NCBI GenBank assembly: GCA_034437075.1
Contig: DAOTVD010000427.1
Span: 1 to 64,000, forward strand
From: DAOTVD01 sp034437075
GTDB taxonomy: Bacteria > Chloroflexota > Anaerolineae > Aggregatilineales > J027
Reading direction: 5' to 3'
DNA length: 64,000 nt
The notes under the pieces are model-generated. The model had not been told where the DNA came from. It was given only the letters and a program-made list of their open reading frames with translations, and did no database searches. The stretch's first letter is position 1. Every line of letters begins with the position of its first letter. A program made the position numbers and the translations under genes. Below are positions 54,808 to 63,173 of this stretch, piece by piece.

Positions 54808-55640
54808 TGTGCGGGGCCTTTCACTTGTTCGCGAGATGTTTCTACCGCAACAGGTCGCCGGGCTTCGGCCTCGGGTAAGTGATGATGTAAAGCAAACGTC
54901 CATACGGACTCTGGCAAAGGCAAAACCAGTAACCAATGCTCGATGAGACCCAGCGTTATCATGGTCGCAACGAATAAACTACCGATGCGCTGCGCGGGGT
55001 CGATATCGGGCTGAAAAGCCGCATAGCCCAACATCATAGCGGTACCAGTCGCCAAAGCCACAGAGAAAGGAAACAGGATATTTGAAGCCCCCCGCCCCAG
55101 CAGATCGCGCACATAATGCATTTGCGTAGGGAGCAAATCGATACGGAAATTGCGCACGCCCAAAAATACATTCAACTTAGCGCTTGTGTGCATCAAGGCC
55201 AGCGCAAGATAAATCCACAACCCCCAGCGGTTGGCCGATGACCAGGTCAGCGCCAAGAGCAAAATACCCACGAGGATAACCAGCACCTCATGATAGGCAC
55301 TAAAACGCAGAGCCAGCCAAAAACGAGTTCGCATTGAGGCCGCCTGGGGTACTTCTGTTTTGGATTGTGGCCCCGTGATAAACCCCATGAAATACCCGGC
55401 AACTTGCCAGGCCCAGACCACAATACCGCAGGTCACAGCGAGATAAATGTCGCCTATACCGGTGCCTTCACGGGTAGCGATAAGCACCCCCAAGGCCAAA
55501 ACTAAGGCCACCGTTGCCGCCGCATAGCCCCAGCGCATCGCTTGCCGCGAGCGACCATACAGTGCAAAAACCACCCCGGCGGACATCCACCACAGGAAGA
55601 TGGCATAAAAAATTGGGGCAATGACGGTATACCAGGGCAT
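54804..55640 (-). CDS. puhE: PuhE-family (DUF3623) photosynthetic complex assembly protein
   Basis: 278 residues from ATG 55640, which shares one base with the bchP stop (TGATG). About seven helices. IFLWWMSAGVVFALYGRSRQ, YLAVTCGIVVWAWQVAGYFM with FITGPQ, YHEVLVILV, LMHTSAKLNVFLGVRNF and LGLIEHWLLVLPLPESVW are the marks of PuhE. In Rhodobacter PuhE modulates bacteriochlorophyll production and core complex assembly, and sits beside puhA. Here no puhA is present, as expected for a reaction centre without H subunit. Confidence 0.88.
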   Translation of the reverse strand: MPWYTVIAPIFYAIFLWWMSAGVVFALYGRSRQAMRWGYAAATVALVLALGVLIATREGTGIGDIYLAVTCGIVVWAWQVAGYFMGFITGPQSKTEVPQAASMRTRFWLALRFSAYHEVLVILVGILLLALTWSSANRWGLWIYLALALMHTSAKLNVFLGVRNFRIDLLPTQMHYVRDLLGRGASNILFPFSVALATGTAMMLGYAAFQPDIDPAQRIGSLFVATMITLGLIEHWLLVLPLPESVWTFALHHHLPEAEARRPVAVETSREQVKGPAQ

Positions 55641-56845
55641 CAGGTTGATAGGCTCCTGGGCATATAATGCCGGATTTGCGACACGATAATATCGCCCGTC
55701 ATGCGCAACTGGGACAGCCACGGCATGGGCGCCATGCTCTTGAACATGTACGACTCAAACGTGAGTTGCTGCACGTCCGTGTTATGGCACATATCCGTAA
55801 AGACTTCCATCTGGCGTTGGTTGCCATAACCCCACACCTGAAGCCATTGTAAGAAGCGGTACATCATGCGGTATTCCCGCCACCATTGCTTCTGGTAACG
55901 ATGCAACGCTTGGGCCGAGAAATTCGGGGCACTTTGGGCGATCACCTGCGCGGCGACCTGGCCACTTTTCATGGCCCAGTAAATCCCCTCGCCAGATGTA
56001 GCCGCGACCAACCCGGCGGCATCACCAACCAGCACCGCGCGTTCGAACGCAATTTGCTTACGCGGATGGATAGGCAGCGCGTGGGCTTCTTCCATGAAGA
56101 TTTCGCCCCCCGCCAGATCATCCGAAATACGGGCTTTTAGGTTTTCTAAAAGTTGGCGCATTTCTTGCGTCTTGCCAGGGCCAGCACCGCACCCCACCGC
56201 CACATGATCGGCCTTGGGGAAAACCCAAGCATAGAGGTCTGGGCTAACATCTTTGCCAAGATACAAATGGGCAGTATCGCCCCACTGTTGCATGGTAGCT
56301 TCGGGCAACCGGATACGCTCCTGGATTGCAACGCAATAGGGTAAGCGTTCCTGGCCCAGCAAGCGTGCCGTGGCCGAGTAAGCACCATCCGCGCCAACGA
56401 TCATAGACGCTTCTAGAGTTTCTTTCGTGCCCGTGGCTTTATCGCGGTATGTAGCGAGTACGCCATCATCACCAATTGATAGATCAACAAGTTTGCCCTC
56501 GATGAGTTCGGCCCCGTGCTCAACAGCACGTTGACGCAGATACGGGTCGAGGTCTTCACGGCGCACCATCGCGACATAATCTTCATCCCGGCGTTCTAAG
56601 CCAGTGACGTCAAAACAAGCGGTGCGTTCGGAAGGCGAATGGATTTGGGCTTTGCGCACTTTGCGCGAAATAAGCGATTGCGGAATATCAAATTCATCAA
56701 AGGCGATGGGTGGCATAGCCCCCCCGCATGGTTTCACCCAAGATAAATCACGTTCTAATAAGACTACCGGCAACCCTGCATCGCGCAGAGCCTGCGCAGT
56801 TGTGGATCCACCAACGGAAGCGCCGACGACTAAAATGGGTTTCAT
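55640..56845 (-). CDS. bchP: Geranylgeranyl reductase, bacteriochlorophyll tail (BchP candidate)
   Basis: 401 residues from ATG 56845 (GGGGGC ribosome site). FAD-binding ILVVGASVGGSTTAQAL, LERDLSWVKPCGGAMPP (family CGG motif), and VLVGDAAGLVAATSGEGIYW. It saturates the geranylgeranyl tail of bacteriochlorophyll to phytyl in three steps. Its neighbours bchG and puhE support this identity more strongly than for the paralogue at 42369. The C-terminus has a long W/Y-rich helix (RYQKQWWREYRMMYRFLQWL) that may lie on the membrane. Confidence 0.85.
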   Translation of the reverse strand: MKPILVVGASVGGSTTAQALRDAGLPVVLLERDLSWVKPCGGAMPPIAFDEFDIPQSLISRKVRKAQIHSPSERTACFDVTGLERRDEDYVAMVRREDLDPYLRQRAVEHGAELIEGKLVDLSIGDDGVLATYRDKATGTKETLEASMIVGADGAYSATARLLGQERLPYCVAIQERIRLPEATMQQWGDTAHLYLGKDVSPDLYAWVFPKADHVAVGCGAGPGKTQEMRQLLENLKARISDDLAGGEIFMEEAHALPIHPRKQIAFERAVLVGDAAGLVAATSGEGIYWAMKSGQVAAQVIAQSAPNFSAQALHRYQKQWWREYRMMYRFLQWLQVWGYGNQRQMEVFTDMCHNTDVQQLTFESYMFKSMAPMPWLSQLRMTGDIIVSQIRHYMPRSLST

Positions 56846-56883
56846 GATGAGGCCCCCCTTTGAAATATGCATTGTTCGATGAT

Positions 56884-57807
56884 TTAGATGGCGCGTACAC
56901 CCATCGCCGCAAAGATCATGCCCCAGACGAAGAAGGTCACGCCGATAGCGCTAAACTTCAAATAGTTTTCGAGTGGGTCACGTACAAAGCTTCGCTGCAA
57001 TGGGAATTGAATAAGCATGACACCGAGCGCAACCAGCGCGGCCAGCCATTGTCCACAAAAGACAAAGGCCGCGATCACGCCGATCTGAGCAAGATTCATC
57101 GTACCCACGATGAGCCAAGCGGCGCGTTGGGGGCCATACATAACGGGGATGGTACGAATACCATTTGCCCGGTCTCCGTCCAGGCTTTTGTAGTCATTGA
57201 TACTCATGATGCCATGTGTACCAAAGGAGTAGAGCAACGCTAAGAGTACGCTCGGCCCGGTCAGTGCAGCAAAGGCAATATGCCCGGCTAACCAAGCGAG
57301 ACCTTCATACGAGATCGCCACGAGGGTGTTACCAGCCCAACCATTGCGCTTGGCACGGATCGGCGGCGCGCTATAGAACATAGCGAGCAACAAGCCAATA
57401 CTCGTGAACAGTAAAACGCCTGTCCCTAGGAATGATGCAATCGACAAACCGACAATCAGCAAAATTGCGATGGTCAGAAAGACTTGTTGTATAGATACTC
57501 GGCCCGAAGGAATCAGGCGATAGGGTTCGTTCACAGCATCGATTTCGCGATCAAAATAATCGTTCAGAACCTGCGACAGACCACATAAAATCGGGCCAGC
57601 CATAATCATGCCAAGGACAACATAAGCCATATCGACAAATTGCCAGGTGGTCGCGCCACTGGCAATCGCCCCACACAAGAAAGCCCACATAGGTGCAAAC
57701 CAGGTAATGGGTTTCATGAGTGTAATCGAGCGCGCCAACACGGCGGGCCGCTCCACCAAAATAGAAACTTTATGCATCGGCTGTAACGGGAGTTCGATGC
57801 TGTTCAT
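56884..57807 (-). CDS. bchG: Bacteriochlorophyll synthase BchG
   Basis: 307 residues, nine helices, UbiA family. First prenyl-diphosphate site in LSQVLNDYFDREIDAVNEP, second in MSINDYKSLDGDRANGIRT. MKPITWFAPMWAFLCGAIAS at the N-terminus and LIPSGRVSI are typical of BchG/ChlG. It attaches the geranylgeranyl or phytyl chain to bacteriochlorophyllide. ATG 57807 is preferred because AGAGG precedes it. It is separated from pufC by 170 bases with a strong hairpin. Confidence 0.93.
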   Translation of the reverse strand: MNSIELPLQPMHKVSILVERPAVLARSITLMKPITWFAPMWAFLCGAIASGATTWQFVDMAYVVLGMIMAGPILCGLSQVLNDYFDREIDAVNEPYRLIPSGRVSIQQVFLTIAILLIVGLSIASFLGTGVLLFTSIGLLLAMFYSAPPIRAKRNGWAGNTLVAISYEGLAWLAGHIAFAALTGPSVLLALLYSFGTHGIMSINDYKSLDGDRANGIRTIPVMYGPQRAAWLIVGTMNLAQIGVIAAFVFCGQWLAALVALGVMLIQFPLQRSFVRDPLENYLKFSAIGVTFFVWGMIFAAMGVRAI

Positions 57808-57910
57808 TGATGACTGCCTCTCTGTATCTATCATGCAAGCGACTGCGATGCAGTTCCCTTAGACTAAAGTGCTCGTAAGCATGCGCTCTAAGTGCGTATA
57901 TATGGAATGT

Positions 57911-57943
57911 GACAAGTTGAGTACGAGGACGACTCAACTTGTC
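57911..57943 (-). repeat. Perfect 12-base-pair hairpin in the pufC-bchG gap
   Basis: GACAAGTTGAGT and ACTCAACTTGTC enclose a nine-base loop. No T-run follows, so it is more likely a 3' stabilising or processing structure for the puf message than an intrinsic terminator. It would allow higher levels of puf than bch transcripts. Confidence 0.65.
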
Positions 57944-57977
57944 AGACGGTACAGAAACGAAGTGTTCGCCCTACAAA

Positions 57978-58958
57978 CTATTCGTCTTGTGCGGGGTCAG
58001 CAACCAGTGTATCGGGCATCAAAGATGCTGAACGGACGGCACCCGGCGGAATAGCTGCACCTTGATGGCACATCAAGCAAGAAGGCTCGCTACCGCGCAA
58101 CGAAACGCTCCACTCTTGCCACAGGTACTGCGACATCTGAAGCATGTTGATGGTATAGAACTTGGCCGGTACTTCGTAGGACGGGAAGTACCGCGAGTTA
58201 TGGCAATGCGTACAACCCACGCCCAAGCTATCGTTCATGTGATACATAACGCGCTGGTTATATTGGACATCATCCAGCGAGACATCATCACGAGCGTTAA
58301 CGTTTAGCACGCCAATTTCCTCGACGCTGTAAACGACATCCTCGCCCAGCGGCAAACGCAAATCGCCAATATAGCGGCCTTGTTCGGGCCAGGGCTCGGG
58401 CACCGCGACGCCATTATGACATGTCGCGCACGAGATTTGTGAGCCAGACGGTTGCCGTTGGTCGGTCAGCCCGGCCAATTGGGGCAACCAGTTCTGATTT
58501 AAGTCGGCTGTCATGCGTAAATGCTGGCGCGAGAGGTTCTTGTTGGCCATCGCGACTTCATCATCCCAGACATCAGCGGCAAAGTTATCCAGCGAGTGAC
58601 AGTATGTACAATCAACACCCAAGCCAGCGCTCATATGGTTGAGCATATAGCCTGTAATTTCGACCGTAGAAAGGTCTGTCAGAACTTCGACATTCTGCGT
58701 TTGGGCAAATTCGCCCGCATAGCGGCCCATGGCCAGGTACGATTCATCGCTGACGTATTCCCAGGGGCGAGCATAGTAGTCCACATAGATGGGCGATAAC
58801 TGATCTTCTACGCGAACATCCCCTAGTTCTTCATCTTCGGCCTGGGTCTGTTGGTAGACAAAGGTAATGACCCAGAAGCTCGCGACAACCAACACACCGG
58901 TGATCGCCCAAAAACCGATGGATATAACAAAACGAGAGTTCATTAACCGATTGAACAT
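57978..58958 (-). CDS. pufC: Reaction-centre tetraheme cytochrome c subunit
   Basis: 326 residues from ATG 58958 behind GGAGGG. Four heme sites: CTYCH (117-121), CATCH (177-181), CTHCH (249-253) and CLMCH (294-298). Methionines preceding each motif in helices (YMLNHMSAGLG, VMYHMNDSLG, NMLQMSQYL) serve as distal ligands. An N-terminal helix (residues 10-33) without a lipobox anchors it, unlike the lipid anchor in Blastochloris but as reported for Roseiflexus. It passes electrons from the soluble or ACIII-bound donor to the special pair. It follows pufLM by 32 bases. Confidence 0.95.
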   Translation of the reverse strand: MFNRLMNSRFVISIGFWAITGVLVVASFWVITFVYQQTQAEDEELGDVRVEDQLSPIYVDYYARPWEYVSDESYLAMGRYAGEFAQTQNVEVLTDLSTVEITGYMLNHMSAGLGVDCTYCHSLDNFAADVWDDEVAMANKNLSRQHLRMTADLNQNWLPQLAGLTDQRQPSGSQISCATCHNGVAVPEPWPEQGRYIGDLRLPLGEDVVYSVEEIGVLNVNARDDVSLDDVQYNQRVMYHMNDSLGVGCTHCHNSRYFPSYEVPAKFYTINMLQMSQYLWQEWSVSLRGSEPSCLMCHQGAAIPPGAVRSASLMPDTLVADPAQDE

Positions 58959-58990
58959 GTGTATTCCCTCCGTTGCATCGGCATCATCAA

Positions 58991-60877
58991 TTAGGGCAAA
59001 ATCGGTGCCACAAAGCCGGAATCCACAGCCCAAGCGAACCAGTCGCTAATCACTGTTCCGGTCAGCAAAACGCCAATCCCCCCGGTGATGCCTGTCAGTG
59101 CAGCGAACCACCATGCCCAAATATGGATCGACTTGGAAGTCGCCTGGAAGCCCATGCACCAGCGCCAGTACAACTGGGCACGATGCGTACCCGGGCCTTC
59201 AGCCATCATTTCATCTGCTTCTCTATGAGACCCCCATGGCGAGGTAGCCACGATTGTAGCCCCATGCATCGCCAGGAGTAATGTAGACCCCAACAAGAAG
59301 AAGATCGAGAGCATGTGGAAGGGGTTGTAGTAGAAATTGCCATATTGGACGCTTAAGTTATTCGTCCAGTCCAAAATAGCTCTGAAGCCTTGCCCGGGCG
59401 CCTGGGCCCAGTTGCCTACCATAATGGGGCGGATCAGGTAGATAACAAAATACAAGAACAAGGCAGCAGCAAAACCAAGGGCCAATTGTTGGCCCATGCC
59501 CGCCGCGCGCGCGCGATCCACAATGCGAATTAACCAGGCTAACACTGATACATGCAACAAGCCCGTGGCAAATATCCAGGCACCACCTTCATGCCAGGGT
59601 GCCCAACCCAGGCCATATTCCATGGTAGGCGGGTCTAACGACAGGTTGAAGAATTCGCGCAAGAAAAGGATGGGATTGTAGTCCACTAAGAAGAGGTAGT
59701 GTTCGAGAATGATGAAGGACGAAACAGCACCTGCGGCAACCGCGACCAAACCAGCAACGCCCAAATAAAAGGGGCCAACTTGACCATGGTCAAATAGACG
59801 ACGCATGAAGCCGACTTCATAAGTTTCCCGGAAGGCAACCGTTTCTAGGCCAATACCATCCGGATCATATTCGTACTCGTCCGGGTCGACAGGTTGCCCT
59901 TTAGGCCGCCCGCGCCAGATCACAGCGCCGATAATGAGCATAGAACCGAAGGTCGCGCCTTCCCATATTGGGAGGGGGTCCCAGAATTCCCAGAATTCGA
60001 TCCAGTCATGCACCAATGTGCCCGACAGAAAGATACATAGGTTGGAAACCAACACGGATGCCGCGCCAACCCAAAAGGCCAGGCGATGAATACCGATTTC
60101 ACCGATACTGTAGCCTAATAGATTGCGCCAAAACGCATCTTCGTTACCTTCACGGATATACGGGCGATTCGCTACCTGAAGGATAATTGAGCCATGCATG
60201 GCCAAAATGAGGGTAGCAGCAAACAGCAGGGTAATACCCAATGCATGGAAGGGATTGTAGAAGAAGTTGAAGTATTGGTATCCGATGTTGGAAACCCAAT
60301 CTAAGTGATGGGTAATGCCGAAGGCAAAGCCATTGCCCCACGCGCCCATCGCAATAGGCCGCAACCATTGAATGGTAATGTAAGAGGATACGACCGCCCC
60401 ATAAGCAATGGGGATTTCATAGCTCATATCCAGTTTGCGGGCAATATCTACCTGGCGTATTAACCACCCCACAAAGGCGATGGTACCTGCCACCATAATC
60501 AATTGCCAGAAAAAGCCGGGTTCATCCGGGCTCATAATGCGCAAACCAGCGCTGATGGGGGGAGGGTCGATGCGCGCTTGTAAGATGTTGTATGCGCCTT
60601 CGACGATCCAAGCTTGGTAAAAGTAAAAAGCTACGCCAAAGAAGATACCGATTAGCGAAATAATGCCAAACGTGCCCACGTAGAAGCGACCAATCCAAAA
60701 ATCAAACGGATCTGCGCCGAATAAGGCGTGCATCAGGGTTCCGCCAGGTTTCTTATAGTGTGCTTCCATCTCTTCAAAAGAGACGGGTTTGCCTTCTTTG
60801 ACTCTATCTAGGGCTAAGCGATTATGCCTGTTTTCAGGCGATTCTTCGCGAATTGCTCCTGTTAATACCTTGGCCAT
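58991..60877 (-). CDS. pufLM: Fused type II reaction-centre L and M subunits
   Basis: 628 residues. The L half (to about 320) has HLDWVSNIGYQYFNFFYNPF with H191, special-pair ligand H211, iron ligands H228 and H264. The M half (from about 345) has special-pair ligand H521, iron ligands H538 and H585 and a nearby E553. The site that holds the accessory chlorophyll ligand in purple M (H182) is I501, so a pheophytin is expected there, as in Chloroflexus. The M210 tyrosine equivalent is L529, and L168 equivalent is F206. The two halves are joined by a charged linker around residues 325-345. Fusion is known from Roseiflexus. Confidence 0.96.
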   Translation of the reverse strand: MAKVLTGAIREESPENRHNRLALDRVKEGKPVSFEEMEAHYKKPGGTLMHALFGADPFDFWIGRFYVGTFGIISLIGIFFGVAFYFYQAWIVEGAYNILQARIDPPPISAGLRIMSPDEPGFFWQLIMVAGTIAFVGWLIRQVDIARKLDMSYEIPIAYGAVVSSYITIQWLRPIAMGAWGNGFAFGITHHLDWVSNIGYQYFNFFYNPFHALGITLLFAATLILAMHGSIILQVANRPYIREGNEDAFWRNLLGYSIGEIGIHRLAFWVGAASVLVSNLCIFLSGTLVHDWIEFWEFWDPLPIWEGATFGSMLIIGAVIWRGRPKGQPVDPDEYEYDPDGIGLETVAFRETYEVGFMRRLFDHGQVGPFYLGVAGLVAVAAGAVSSFIILEHYLFLVDYNPILFLREFFNLSLDPPTMEYGLGWAPWHEGGAWIFATGLLHVSVLAWLIRIVDRARAAGMGQQLALGFAAALFLYFVIYLIRPIMVGNWAQAPGQGFRAILDWTNNLSVQYGNFYYNPFHMLSIFFLLGSTLLLAMHGATIVATSPWGSHREADEMMAEGPGTHRAQLYWRWCMGFQATSKSIHIWAWWFAALTGITGGIGVLLTGTVISDWFAWAVDSGFVAPILP

Positions 60878-60942
60878 AGGTCGCCCTACTTTCTATCTGC
60901 GTATGCTTGTGAGCGTGGGGGACCTCAGCGAGCCCCAGGGGA

Positions 60943-60962
60943 CACTATCCCGCAGGATAGTG
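60943..60962 (-). repeat. Perfect 8-base-pair hairpin between pufA and pufLM
   Basis: CACTATCC-CGCA-GGATAGTG forms a stable stem in the 131-base gap. In Rhodobacter a hairpin at this place protects the pufBA message so that antenna peptides exceed reaction centres. Lack of a T-run agrees with a stabilising role. Confidence 0.65.
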
Positions 60963-61008
60963 ACCACCCGAGAACCCGCAGCCCCCCATAAGACAGCTTG
61001 CCAGAGCA

Positions 61009-61179
61009 CTAGTTAAACCAGTTGTAGGTCTCGGTGCTCAACAAGACAAAATGAATGGTCAGACCAACCCCAATCCCCAAGAGGATGTAAAGGATCATCA
61101 CTGTCGTGAATTCGATGGGACGACGCCGCTTGGCGGGTACCACAAATTTTTCATTAGAAACGTTTGGTGTATCGGACAT
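61009..61179 (-). CDS. pufA: LH1 antenna alpha peptide
   Basis: 56 residues from ATG 61179; GGAG stands 11 bases upstream, whereas the in-frame GTG at 61191 directly abuts it and is rejected. A basic N-terminal tail (VPAKRRRPIEF) precedes one helix with the chlorophyll-binding histidine H43 in LTIHFVLLSTETYNW. This is the expected alpha peptide of the core antenna. It is 21 bases downstream of pufB. Confidence 0.93.
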   Translation of the reverse strand: MSDTPNVSNEKFVVPAKRRRPIEFTTVMILYILLGIGVGLTIHFVLLSTETYNWFN

Positions 61180-61200
61180 AGCGAAAGACACTCCTACTGC

Positions 61201-61392
61201 TTAAGGAAGCCAAGGCTCCCATACGTATACGAGGGTGTGAGCAATGATGGCGATCACCAGGAAACCATAGGTCGATTTCACGACGATGTCATGCATTAGC
61301 CATTCTTCGTTGTTGAACAGACCCTTCCAGCGATCTGGTACGAGGTCGTTATCAACTTCTTCGGTCATGACAACCATGTCATTATCCGTCAT
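61201..61392 (-). CDS. pufB: LH1 antenna beta peptide
   Basis: 63 residues. Acidic N-terminal tail, then [20 protein letters not shown] and the binding histidine H52 in [13 protein letters not shown], the signature of beta peptides. A second histidine (H34) lies on the cytoplasmic side where a B800-type chlorophyll binds in Roseiflexus LH1. A very strong ribosome site (TAGGAGGT) precedes the start, as fits an abundant protein. The 104 bases upstream hold no recognised gene. Confidence 0.95.
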   Translation of the reverse strand: MTDNDMVVMTEEVDNDLVPDRWKGLFNNEEWLMHDIVVKSTYGFLVIAIIAHTLVYVWEPWLP

Positions 61393-61496
61393 AGGATTTA
61401 ATACCTCCTAAAAAAGCTATCGATCGATAACCAAAGAGCCGGTCAACGGAATCCCTCCCGAAAAAAAGCTCATGAGGTTCAAAGTTACATCCAGCA

Positions 61497-61769
61497 TCAA
61501 TAAGCCTTGGTGCGAACACCTTTGATGATCTTATCGACGGCTGGGGCAAAACCGCCCTTGTGCAACCCACCCAAGAAGCTGAGCGTGTTGGCGGCGGTAT
61601 CCGTGAAGTCCAACGAGACTTGCACGAAATGGCAATTCACGAAGCTGGGCAAGTCGCCACCGGCATACACCAGGGTGGCCCGCTCGAAGCGGCAGTTTTT
61701 GAACTGCTGCCCATCGACATGGACTTCCTCATCGCGGAAGATTTTTTGTTCAACGATTATGAGAGACAT
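61497..61769 (-). CDS. Small pentapeptide-like protein, paralogue of the upstream protein's N-terminal domain
   Basis: 90 residues, soluble. QQFKNCRFERATLVYAGGDL, PSFVNCHFVQVSLDF and LSFLGGLHKGGFAPAVDKI align with residues 20-82 of the 215-residue protein encoded four bases upstream. The NCRFxxxxLxY and VNCxFxxVSL repeats are pentapeptide-like. It has no membrane helix. The shared short gaps show co-translation. It lies between the act and puf genes, so a role in either complex is conceivable. Not recognised as a named family. Confidence 0.7.
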   Translation of the reverse strand: MSLIIVEQKIFRDEEVHVDGQQFKNCRFERATLVYAGGDLPSFVNCHFVQVSLDFTDTAANTLSFLGGLHKGGFAPAVDKIIKGVRTKAY

Positions 61770-61773
61770 GTCG

Positions 61774-62421
61774 TTACTCCGTTTCCCCTAATTCCCAGGT
61801 TGGTGGGCCTTGTTGGACGATAATCGCGGATGCCTGATCTAGGGGGATAGTCGCGATATTGTTTTCTTCGTTGGTCCAACTATAGGCATCTAACCGATCC
61901 AGTTGTTGCTGGCGCAAGGCGTCATACTGTTCGCCTAGTGCTTCGGGAAGGATAGGCATCGCTTGTACAGGGATCTCCTCACTAAGAGGTCGATCATTAT
62001 CCAGGACTTCATTTTGAGGATAGATCATAAAACCGTAGATGATCGCAAAGACCAAGCCAAACGTAATGAGCAACAAAACGCCGGCATAGGTGAATAGCTC
62101 CAGGTAGTTCGTCCCTGTGGCTTTGGCCTTGTACTGATCGGCGGGTGTTACGATCAATCGGTTATAACCTGCGATTCGATCCAAGGTGCTATCCACAGGG
62201 CCAGAGAGACCGCCATGATAGAGCCCCGTGAGATAACGCAGGGTTTGGAAGGCGCCGTTTTCAAGATTGATACTGACGCCGTTGAAATCACAATTTACAA
62301 AGCTCGGCAGGTCGCCACCACTGTAGGTTAAACGACAGTTGGTAAACGAACACACCTGATACGTATTGCCATCGAGGGCGATGGTCTCATCTCGGAAGGT
62401 TTCATTGGTAAACGTTGCCAT
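61774..62421 (-). CDS. Pentapeptide-like membrane protein of the act operon (ActG-like candidate)
   Basis: 215 residues. Pentapeptide-like N-terminal domain (SFTNCRLTYSGGDLPSFVNC, residues 25-44), one helix (about 110-134), and a C-terminal tail with LDAYSWTNEENNIATIPLDQ. The last motif resembles the end of small proteins encoded beside ACIII or SCO genes in several phyla (LxxYxWVDxxxGxxRIPIxxA). It follows actE by 11 bases. It may be the small ActG-type subunit or an assembly factor; this is not certain. AAGGAGG precedes its ATG. Confidence 0.65.
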   Translation of the reverse strand: MATFTNETFRDETIALDGNTYQVCSFTNCRLTYSGGDLPSFVNCDFNGVSINLENGAFQTLRYLTGLYHGGLSGPVDSTLDRIAGYNRLIVTPADQYKAKATGTNYLELFTYAGVLLLITFGLVFAIIYGFMIYPQNEVLDNDRPLSEEIPVQAMPILPEALGEQYDALRQQQLDRLDAYSWTNEENNIATIPLDQASAIIVQQGPPTWELGETE

Positions 62422-62432
62422 AGTAGACCTCC

Positions 62433-63173
62433 TTATTGATCTTCCATCGCTTCAGTAGCGGCAGGTTCGGGTTGTTCGGTAGCGTCTGCTTCGGCTTCAG
62501 CCTGCATGGGCATATCATCGTCCATGGTCATGGCTTCAGCACTGGTGGGGTCAACTGGCCCCGAGACATTCGCTTCTAGGTCACTCAATATATCTTCGGG
62601 TAACTCGCTGGTATCCGCGTATTGGCTGAGTTGCAAAGCGCGGACATACGCGACAATCGCCCAGCGGTTAGCAGGTTCAATGCGCGAACCATAGCTAAAC
62701 ATCTGGCCTACGCCATTGGTGATCACATCGTAGTGATACCCTACCTGGCGAGCGCGTAATTCATCGGTATGGAAGGATTGAATGCCCACCAAACCTTCAT
62801 CAGCCAGCACACCATCACCGTAGCCAGCGTAGCCATGGCAAATGGCACAAAAGGCGTTGTACTGGCGTTGCCCCTCAGTGAGGACTTCTTGCGTAATCTC
62901 GATGGGGAATTCTGTCGCCAGGCTGCCATCTACACGCCCTTGGTAAAAGTGCGTGTCTTCACGCAAAAAGCCTACCGGAACCGCGTTAGGGTCTAAGTCC
63001 CGCGCGGCCACCCCAAATTCGGGGCTATCAGCATACGGGTCTGCAATACGCGGTTGCTCTTCCATGTTGTAGATTTCGCTACAGCCCGTCAGTACTAGCA
63101 CAGCGGCCAATAAAACAACCAACAACGTGCGACTGCGGAGCTGTGGAAAGCGTGTGTGTTGTTTGTGCGTCAA
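62433..63173 (-). CDS. actE: Alternative complex III monoheme cytochrome c lipoprotein ActE
   Basis: 246 residues from TTG 63173, whose last two bases form the actD stop with the next base (TTGA). Lipobox LVLTGCS gives a lipid anchor at C31. One heme site CAICH (109-113) with GYGDGVLA after it, and a likely methionine ligand M158 in NGVGQMFSYGSRI. The C-terminus has an acidic alanine/methionine tail of about 50 residues, poor in order. It accepts electrons within the ACIII complex and may pass them to PufC. The order actC-actD-actE is the standard one. Confidence 0.92.
   Translation of the reverse strand: MTHKQHTRFPQLRSRTLLVVLLAAVLVLTGCSEIYNMEEQPRIADPYADSPEFGVAARDLDPNAVPVGFLREDTHFYQGRVDGSLATEFPIEITQEVLTEGQRQYNAFCAICHGYAGYGDGVLADEGLVGIQSFHTDELRARQVGYHYDVITNGVGQMFSYGSRIEPANRWAIVAYVRALQLSQYADTSELPEDILSDLEANVSGPVDPTSAEAMTMDDDMPMQAEAEADATEQPEPAATEAMEDQ

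Noticed and set aside
61393..61496. 18-codon frame (MSFFSGGIPLTGSLVIDR) upstream of pufB
   Set aside because: No clear ribosome site and no helix. It is too short to defend; it may be a leader peptide, but nothing supports this.
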